From NCBI RefSeq assembly GCF_039523435.1, contig NZ_BAAAFH010000007.1:310001-374000 (forward strand): a stretch of DNA of 64,000 nt, written 5' to 3'. This document shows, one piece after another, positions 52,794 through 61,100 of this stretch (the stretch's first letter is position 1; every line of letters begins with the position of its first letter). Source of the DNA: Wandonia haliotis. Its GTDB lineage: Bacteria > Bacteroidota > Bacteroidia > Flavobacteriales_D > Crocinitomicaceae. The notes under the pieces were generated by a model that had not been told where the DNA came from, ran no database searches, and saw nothing but the letters and a program-made list of their open reading frames with translations. The position numbers and the translations under genes are program-made.

Positions 52794-55700
52794 ATGAAAA
52801 AAATTAGCATTTTATTCTTACTCCTTTCTTTAACCACCTCACAGTTATTCGGTCAGTCTTTTTCGAACAATCGTGAAAAGTTTGTCAAGGAACTCGCTAA
52901 ATTTTTAGCTACGCATGACCCGCAACTTTCCCGTGATTTCATGAAGGACTTTGAACCGATGATTCTTGGCGGGGAATTGTCCGATAATTACTTCAGCCAG
53001 ATGGTTACTACTTGTAACACAATGGAAACAAAACGATTCAAAGCGTACCCGGAATTTTATAATTATACATTTTCCATTTATTCCTTTGTAAAGACCGAAC
53101 AGCCTGCTGCCAGTTACAAAGCCTGGCACGAATCCGTTGATAAAATGCTCGATAGTCGAAATGTCTCCCGTTTTAAAGATTTTATCGGAGCATCGGCCAA
53201 TTTCTTTTCCAATGGAGTCCTGAACGAAACCCGAAATTATCAATGGAAAATCAGAGGTGGTAATTATACTTTCGTCTACGAAAAAGACGGACCTGAAATC
53301 CACTTTACAGACGCTACTCTTGCTTGTTATATTATCAATAATGACAACAGAACTAACGACAAAGTTCCTTTTAAGGACAGTGCTGTTATCTATCAGACAA
53401 CTGGTGCTTATGAAGTATTGAAAGAAAGATGGAACGGTACCGGGGGGAAAGTTACCTGGGAAAAAGTAGGGTTGTCACCTGAGGAAACCTACGCAACCCT
53501 TAACGGGTATCGAATCTCTTTGAAAACTACCAATTACAACTGTGATACAGTAACCTTAAAAACGCCCTATTTTTCTCAACCGATCCAGGGAACACTATCG
53601 GAACGAACCATGAATTTTGCTCGGGAAATAGACAAAGTTTATCCACAATTTAACTCGTTTGAGAAAAGATTGAAAATAAAAAACATTATGCCTGAAGTAG
53701 ACTACGAAGGCGGTTTCTCTCTCAAAGGATCTTCGTTTGTTGGTGTCGGTACACAATCCGAAAAAGCATCCATGATTTTCTATCGGAATGGTTCTCCATT
53801 TCTGAAAACCAGTAGTCAGGAAGTCTATATTGATGATAAATCAATGATCGCCAACAATGCGTCTATCAAAATTCAGACAGGTCTTAAGGACAGTGTTTTT
53901 CATCCGGGAGTAAATGTTACTTTTTTCAGAGATCGTGATGCAGTGGAAATGAACCGGGGAAAAACGGGGATTTCAATGGCTCCATTCATAATGAGTTATC
54001 ATAAACTGGAAGCATACGTCGACCGGATTATCTGGGAGAGAAAAGGAACTGACCTTATCTTTAAATGGAGTGAAGGAATATCTCAGGAACAACGTATTTC
54101 TCGTTACGAATCACTCGCTTATTACAATGGAGAACTCTATGACAAACTTCAGGGAAATGTGTCTGCACATCCACTAGTCGCTTTAAATCGTTACACGTAC
54201 AAGTACGATGAGTATATTTTGCCGGAAGGAAAAGCAGCCTCTGCACTTGGTAAAACAATTGAACAAGTAAAACCACTTTTGCTTGAGCTTGCCAATTACG
54301 GCTTCCTTTCGTATGACATTGATGGAGGAATTGTTACTGTACTGCCCAAAACGGAACAATTTGTAAAAGCTAAAGCTTCGAAAATCGACTATGACAACAT
54401 TATTTTTGTTTCAGATATGCGTCCTAAAAGTCTGGACGGATACAGCAGCGAAGAGATCGAACGTGATCCGTTCCTGAAACAAATGAAAGAAAAGTATGAA
54501 AAAGAAAATTATGCCCGTAAACTGATGCAGGAATTCGGTCGTTTAAATTTGGGAACTCTGGATTTGAATTTACAAGCAATAAACAGGGTCAATATATCTG
54601 ACCTTCAAAACACGCAGGTATTCCCGGAAGATGATAAAGTGACCATCAAAGAGAACCGTAATTTCCTGTTTAAAGGTTGGGTAAATGCAGGAAGATGGGA
54701 AGTACATCTTAACGACGGTGCATTTGACTATACGAATAACAAAATCAATATTTTTGAATCGGACATGGCGTATATGCGTGTACGTCCCCTTCAGGAATCG
54801 GATGGAAACAGACCTATCCGTACTTTTTCCAGTATAACGGGAATAAAAGGAGAAATTCTAGTTGACAATCCGGAAAACCGCTCCGGAATGAAAACCGAAG
54901 AATTTACCGACTATCCGAAGTTGATTTCCAAAGCGCCCTCTAAAGTATTCTACAATGATCGAAAAATCCACCGGGGCGCTTATGACAGCTTACGTTTTTA
55001 CTTCACGCTAGACCCTTTTGAATTCGATTCATTAGACAATTTTGTCGAAAAAGCAGCACGATTTAAAGGAGAAATGACATCCGGGGGTATTTTCCCCAAG
55101 TTCCGCGAAGATCTAAAAATAATGCCCGACTACTCTTTAGGGTTTGTTCAGCAGGTGCCGGAAAAAGGATATGATTTTTATGGTACGGGATCCCGTTATA
55201 AAAACAAAATTGTACTTAGTAATAATGGATTACAGGGAAGTGGGGAAATTGAATATGTTACCTCTTTATCTGTTTCCAAAGCATTTACATTCATGCCCGA
55301 CTCCACCATCGGGTATGCCCTTTTCACCAATAAAGGACAGGAAACGGGTGTACAAACTCCTGACATTTCAGGAGAAGATGTCCTGATAACCTATGTTCCA
55401 AAAGGAAACGTATTAAAGGCGCGAACGACCCAAAAACCTATGCTTTTCTTCGAAAAAGAAGCAAACTTCAACGGGATCGCTTATGTTCGCCCTTCCGGTG
55501 TAAAAGGTCGGGGAGCATTTGACTTTAAATCCGCAAATCTCAATTCAACCAACTTCTCATTCAAACGTTGGGATATTGATGCTGATACATCCGCTTTCAA
55601 ACTTTCAGATCAGGAAGAAGGACTTCACCCGGATGATGCGCTTGCGTTTAAAACGGATAACGTGCAATGTCACGTTAGTTTTAAAGACAGAAAAGGAGAA

Positions 55701-57398
55701 TTCAAGTCCAATGCCGGTGAATCGAAAGTAGAGTTCCCTATCAACCAGTATGTCTGTCACATGGACATGTTCAACTGGTTTATGGATAGTGATGAAATGG
55801 AATTGTACAAAGAGAAAGATTCACGAATCGATATTAATACCGACCTGGATTTAGCCGGATCGAACTTCTTCTCTACTCACAAAGACCAGGATTCACTCAA
55901 CTTCCTTGCTCCCAAAGCCCGTTTTGAGATGAAGTCAAAAACCATTTTCTGTGAAAAAGTAGATCATATTGATATCGCCGATGCACGTATTTTCCCGGAT
56001 AGTATGAAGGTCGTTATCCGGAAAAAGGCAAAACTGGATGATTTTGAGAACTCGCGCATTGTAGCAAACTACATCACAAAATACCATCAGATTGTAAATG
56101 CCACGACTTCTATCACAGCTCGTCGTGCCTATACAGCGAAAGGAGATTATCCTTACTATGATATTGATAGTAACCTCTTCCTGATTCCGATCAGTAAAGT
56201 ATATTTGGACACTTCTTATCAAACCATTGCAGAAGGAAAAATAGCTGAGACAGCAGAATTCAAGCTAAGTCCTGAATTCTATTTCTATGGAAATGTACGC
56301 ATGAATGCTGCTGATCCTGAAATGCTTTTTGAAGGAGCTACAAAAATTGAGCACAACTGCGATGCTTTTGCGAAAAACTGGATGAGTTTCAAAGCACGTC
56401 TGAATCCGAAGAATATTCAAATCCCGGTTACCGAAGATATGAAGTCTCTCGAAGGCGAATCACTCTCAGCCGGAATTGTCTGGCATTTCTCTCAGGATAT
56501 TGACAGCACAGAACTCTACCCTACTTTCCTCTCTTCCCTTAGAAACAAAGAGGATAAGAAAGTCTTGACAGCAACAGGTTTATTGCAGTATAACAGAGAC
56601 AGTAAAGAATTCCAGATTGCATCACCTGAAAAATTATTGAATATCGGTGAAATCGGAAACTATGTCTCTCTCCATACGGGAACCTGCTCGATGAACGGAG
56701 ATGGAAATGTAGACCTGGGACTGGACTTTTCCGAAGTAAAAGTTGATGCTGTAGGAACGATGAACTATAATCAACAAAAGGGAGAAACGACAGCCAATCT
56801 TACAATCCGTATCCGTATGGAAGTAGATAAGAGTATTTTTGAGAAGACCGCAGAATCCATTCTTGCTATGCCGGAACTCAAACCAATGAATTTTGATTTG
56901 TCTACTCTTGAATCAGCAACAGCAAACTGGGCAGACGTCAAAACAGCTGATAAATTAAAATCCGATTATACATTAAAGGGAGAAGTTAAAAAGATGCCTT
57001 CCGAACTTGAATCTACATTCATTATCTCAGGAGTTAAACTTAGATCCATCTCAAGAGATCAGGAATTCAGGGGGCTTGTTTCTTCTCAAAATGAAGCGGC
57101 TTTAGTTAGTATTTACGGAGAACCTGTTATGAAAGCAATGCCGGTTCAGGCAGCTTTCTACAAGACTCCTACCGGAGATCGCTTTGGTTTAAATATTGAA
57201 GTTCCCGGAGGAAAACTATATTATTACAATTACGAAGTACGCAAGAAAGAAGGTAAACTATTGATTTACTCTTCTGACAAAGAGTTTGAAGAACAAATTA
57301 CAACGATTAAACCGGAAAAACGTAAGTCAAAGAACTTTGAATACGATGTTACCGGAAATCCAACGTACCAAAGTTCATTTAAACGATTAATGGAGTAA
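52794..57398 (+). CDS. Very large secreted protein of unknown function
   Basis: From ATG 52794 (MKKISILFLLLSLTTSQLFG) the product is 1534 residues; an ATG nine bases earlier is also open. It has a signal peptide and no membrane helix, lipobox or type IX sorting domain, so it probably stays in the periplasm or enters the outer membrane. The first ~150 residues are helical (REKFVKELAKFLATHDPQ). The rest is rich in short beta-strand patterns with repeated edges such as SKVFYNDRKIHRGAYDSLRF, NKIVLSNNGLQGSGEIEYVT and VEFPINQYVCHMDMFNWF, suggesting a long beta-helix or repeat fold. I recognise no catalytic motif. It lies 56 bases after prmA and six bases before plsY, so it is transcribed with plsY. 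Confidence 0.8.
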   Translation: MKKISILFLLLSLTTSQLFGQSFSNNREKFVKELAKFLATHDPQLSRDFMKDFEPMILGGELSDNYFSQMVTTCNTMETKRFKAYPEFYNYTFSIYSFVKTEQPAASYKAWHESVDKMLDSRNVSRFKDFIGASANFFSNGVLNETRNYQWKIRGGNYTFVYEKDGPEIHFTDATLACYIINNDNRTNDKVPFKDSAVIYQTTGAYEVLKERWNGTGGKVTWEKVGLSPEETYATLNGYRISLKTTNYNCDTVTLKTPYFSQPIQGTLSERTMNFAREIDKVYPQFNSFEKRLKIKNIMPEVDYEGGFSLKGSSFVGVGTQSEKASMIFYRNGSPFLKTSSQEVYIDDKSMIANNASIKIQTGLKDSVFHPGVNVTFFRDRDAVEMNRGKTGISMAPFIMSYHKLEAYVDRIIWERKGTDLIFKWSEGISQEQRISRYESLAYYNGELYDKLQGNVSAHPLVALNRYTYKYDEYILPEGKAASALGKTIEQVKPLLLELANYGFLSYDIDGGIVTVLPKTEQFVKAKASKIDYDNIIFVSDMRPKSLDGYSSEEIERDPFLKQMKEKYEKENYARKLMQEFGRLNLGTLDLNLQAINRVNISDLQNTQVFPEDDKVTIKENRNFLFKGWVNAGRWEVHLNDGAFDYTNNKINIFESDMAYMRVRPLQESDGNRPIRTFSSITGIKGEILVDNPENRSGMKTEEFTDYPKLISKAPSKVFYNDRKIHRGAYDSLRFYFTLDPFEFDSLDNFVEKAARFKGEMTSGGIFPKFREDLKIMPDYSLGFVQQVPEKGYDFYGTGSRYKNKIVLSNNGLQGSGEIEYVTSLSVSKAFTFMPDSTIGYALFTNKGQETGVQTPDISGEDVLITYVPKGNVLKARTTQKPMLFFEKEANFNGIAYVRPSGVKGRGAFDFKSANLNSTNFSFKRWDIDADTSAFKLSDQEEGLHPDDALAFKTDNVQCHVSFKDRKGEFKSNAGESKVEFPINQYVCHMDMFNWFMDSDEMELYKEKDSRIDINTDLDLAGSNFFSTHKDQDSLNFLAPKARFEMKSKTIFCEKVDHIDIADARIFPDSMKVVIRKKAKLDDFENSRIVANYITKYHQIVNATTSITARRAYTAKGDYPYYDIDSNLFLIPISKVYLDTSYQTIAEGKIAETAEFKLSPEFYFYGNVRMNAADPEMLFEGATKIEHNCDAFAKNWMSFKARLNPKNIQIPVTEDMKSLEGESLSAGIVWHFSQDIDSTELYPTFLSSLRNKEDKKVLTATGLLQYNRDSKEFQIASPEKLLNIGEIGNYVSLHTGTCSMNGDGNVDLGLDFSEVKVDAVGTMNYNQQKGETTANLTIRIRMEVDKSIFEKTAESILAMPELKPMNFDLSTLESATANWADVKTADKLKSDYTLKGEVKKMPSELESTFIISGVKLRSISRDQEFRGLVSSQNEAALVSIYGEPVMKAMPVQAAFYKTPTGDRFGLNIEVPGGKLYYYNYEVRKKEGKLLIYSSDKEFEEQITTIKPEKRKSKNFEYDVTGNPTYQSSFKRLME

Positions 57399-57403
57399 TA
57401 ACT

Positions 57404-58018
57404 ATGGAGTTTATCATCTTCGGAATAATTGCTTACCTACTCGGTTCAGTTCCAACTGCCGTGTGGGTAGGCAAAGTTTTTTACGGGACGGATGTCAGAG
57501 AACATGGCAGTAAAAATGCCGGGGCAACCAATACATTCCGTGTACTGGGAAAAAAACCGGGTAGCATTGTTTTGGCAGTTGATATTCTAAAAGGAGTTCT
57601 CGCTGTAAGTGTCCCCGTCTTTTTTTCTTCCGATGGTGTAGAACAAACTACAAACTATCAACTGGTCGCTGCACTTTCTGCCGTTCTGGGACATGTATTC
57701 CCCTTATTTGCCGGATTTAAAGGAGGGAAAGGTGTTGCTACCTCACTGGGAGTAATTATTGGTATACACCCCCCTGCCGCAGCAATATGCCTGGGAGTAT
57801 TTCTGATTACTTTTATCCTTTCGAAATACGTATCTCTCGGAGCTATTCTGGCTGCCCTCTGTTTTCCACTGGCACTGGAATTTATTTTCAAAAACAATTT
57901 TATCTGGTTACGTGCCTTTTCCGTTTTACTGGCGTTAGCGGTTATTATTACGCATCACAAAAACATCGGAAGACTGCTCAAAGGCAATGAAAATAAAATG
58001 AACCTTTTCCGAAAATAA
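57404..58018 (+). CDS. plsY: Glycerol-3-phosphate acyltransferase
   Basis: Inner-membrane enzyme that acylates glycerol 3-phosphate from acyl-phosphate, the first step of phospholipid synthesis. 204 residues with about five membrane helices. The three PlsY motifs are visible: AYLLGSVPTAVWVGK, DVREHGSKNAGATNTFRVLG and GFKGGKGVATSLGVI. It follows the large secreted protein by five bases. Confidence 0.96.
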   Translation: MEFIIFGIIAYLLGSVPTAVWVGKVFYGTDVREHGSKNAGATNTFRVLGKKPGSIVLAVDILKGVLAVSVPVFFSSDGVEQTTNYQLVAALSAVLGHVFPLFAGFKGGKGVATSLGVIIGIHPPAAAICLGVFLITFILSKYVSLGAILAALCFPLALEFIFKNNFIWLRAFSVLLALAVIITHHKNIGRLLKGNENKMNLFRK

Positions 58019-58126
58019 TCGTACCATTTCAATAGAAATTGATTCTTAGGCTCAATTTTTGAAGTAACTTAGTGCAAATTAAGTATTTTATCCGTCTTAC
58101 TTAAAGTAAAAACGGACGCAATTAAT

Positions 58127-61100
58127 GTGCTAAAACGATGTCAACCATATAAAAAATTCACCTTATGGGTAATAGTTCTGCTGTTATCTCAATTCGCATT
58201 TTCCCAGACAGAAGATGAACTAAAAGAGAAGGCTGATGCGTTCTTTGCAAAAGAGGAATTTGTTGAGGCTACTCCCCTATACCTAAGATTACTCTCCTTA
58301 AAACCCAGGGATCATAATTACAATTACAGATACGGAACCTGTCTTCTTTTTAACTCGGACAGAAAACAGGACGCCTTCAAATACCTCAATTACGCCGTAA
58401 AAGGTGAAGCTGTTGAACAAGAAGCTTTTTATTACCTCGGAAAGGCTTTCCATCTGACCTTCGAATTTAATAAAGCCATCGAATTTTATAAAAGATATAA
58501 AGAAGTAGCAGGAAGCAGAGCTGCTATGCATCTGGATGTCGACAGGCAGATCGAGATGGCTCAGAACGGGAAAAAATTGTTAAGCAGGCTCAGCGAGCTG
58601 ATTATTGAAAGTCGGAGATTAACTGCATTTCAGGATTTTTTCCGGCTTTATGACTTATCCAACATCGGGGGAACCCTGTTGGTTACGGAAGAATTTCAAA
58701 CCAAACAGGATAAAAAGAACAATCATACACCTTTAATCCATTTTCCGGCCAACCCAACACAAATTTACTATTCCAGCTATGGGGAGGATGGAAAACACGG
58801 AAAGGATATTTATGTCCGCCGAAAACTTCCGGACGGTTCCTGGGGTCTTCCACAAAAAGTACGGGGAGGCGTCAATACCAATTATGATGAAGATTTTCCA
58901 TACATGCACCCGAACGGTCGCTTTCTATACTTCTCATCAAAAGGACATAATAGTATGGGGGGATATGATGTTTTTCGTGCTCCCTATTTTCCTGATGATG
59001 ATAGTTTTGGTGATGCAGAAAATATGGATTTTGCCATATCTTCTCCAGACGATGATCTTTTTTACGTTATTGACTCTCTGGATAAAAATGCTTTTTTTGC
59101 CTCGGCACGCCAAAGTCAGGATGGTAAAATTCACGTCTACAAAATGCGGGTACAGCGCTCCCCTGACCAGATGGTTATTCTCAAAGGACAATTTGCATCA
59201 GCGATCAATCCGGAGAATAAATCCGCTTCGATTCAGGTCAGAGATGTCGCCAGCGGAAGAAAAATTGGTTCGTACACATCTAATAAAACGGATGGTGGAT
59301 ATATAGTAACACTTCCCAAAGGAGGTCGTTACGAATACATCATACAAGTGGAAGGCGAACCCGATCAGCATACAGCTGAATTTCAGGCTCCTTTTATGAC
59401 CGAACTAAAGCCTTTAAAACAGAGTATTGTCGAATACGAAGAAAATGGAGACGCTCTGGTTCGTGTAGATAATCTTTTTGATGAAGAGATTGAAGATGCG
59501 GCTTCTATCGTTGCTGAGATTCTTAAAAATAAAGCCCAACTGAAGCCCAACAGCGATGCTTTCGATCTGGATGCCTTAGATAAACTGGAAGACGAGAAGA
59601 AACTATTATCCCAGCTAAACCTGGATCGGTATAATTCAACAGAACTGAAAGATATTGCTCAGGAAGATGTCGAACGTCTCGAATTGGAGGCCAAAGAGAT
59701 TGATCAGGAGTTAAATAAACTACTTATGGTTGCGGAACAGGCGTTACAACAAGCTGCAACTTCTGATTCACTGGCAGACCTGTTGCTACAACAAGCTGCA
59801 ACCTCTGAAAACCTGACCAAAGGTGAAACGCTTATCGAACAGGCAATTGCCGAGAAAAATACAGTTCAGCGGGAAATCAGGAAAGCGGAACAAGCCATGA
59901 TTGTTTATGAGGAAATGCGCAAAGAGCAAAAATTCAATGAGCAGTACCTCAATCAATCAAAAGAAGTCGCAGACGTACTTTCTGATGTAAGCTCTGACAA
60001 TCTGAAAGATAAAGTTAATCAGCTTGCCCGCAATAACGGAGAATACATTAAAAAGCACTTCAACACATCCAATAAACAGTCTGCTGCACAACTACTTTAC
60101 AGTAAAACGGAAGAGAAAAGCGGAATTTCAGAAGCAAATCAACTCCGCAACGAAGTACAAAAGTTAGAAGAGACCATTCGAAAAAGAAACGAAGAAATCC
60201 AAACCCTTGAAAAAACAAAAGAATTTTCGAAGAAAAAGGATATCGAAATTATTGACCGCGAAATTGATCGTCTCCAAACAGATAATCGTGCGGATGAAGA
60301 ACTTATTTCTTCCAAACAGCGGGAGATAGCAAAAGAAAGCACAAAAGAAAATGAACTGATTGCAAAAAAATCGGCTATTGATAAAACCCGGGATATTACT
60401 GATAGTGAAATTTCCAATACAATCTCTCACGATCAGATCAGTAATCGTATCGTTGCATCTTCACACCTCGCTGACCAGGAAAGAATAGATTCTTTTGTAG
60501 AAACCACGACAACCGTTCAATCGGAACTCAAACAGCGTATTGAGCAATCTGCTAATAGCTCAGAAAATATAACAACCAACACCGAAACAAAAACGACTCC
60601 TACAACCAATAACTCGACAACGACTAATTCAACCACACAGGAAAATAACTCTGATCTTTCTTCTCAATCCCCTACCAGTAAGCAGGTTGCTGCTATCAAC
60701 CCACGCTTAATGGAACAAGAGAATAATCTTATTTCTTCTGACAAAACACCAGAAGAAAAAGCCAAAGAACGTCTTGCTATTGAAAAGCAATGGGTTTTTG
60801 AACTTTCAAAAGAGATCAATCGTAAAGAGACAGAACGTCAAAATAGCTCTTCCGCTGAACAACAAAAAGCTATAACGGCAGAAATAACGCAACTTAAAGA
60901 AGAATTAGCAGCTAAAAAACAGTATATAGAAGAACTGAAACCTATTGGCGATCCTCCGGGTGAAGAAGAAGTTATTGCTGAGGCTGTTATTGCAACTATT
61001 GCTCCTGATTATACGAGTAAAAATTCAACTTCCGAAAAAATCAATAATGTCCCCAGAAAACTTAAATCCCTGAATGAAAATGATAGGGACTTAGTGAAAA

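Noticed and set aside
58779..59306. Open frame of 175 codons on the plus strand inside the giant gene
   Set aside because: It is out of frame with the continuous 1958-codon frame, has an odd composition and no domain.
59741..59805. Short direct repeat ACAACAAGCTGCAAC in the giant gene
   Set aside because: It codes for a repeated Leu-Gln-Gln-Ala-Ala motif in the coiled coil and is not a CRISPR or mobile-element repeat.
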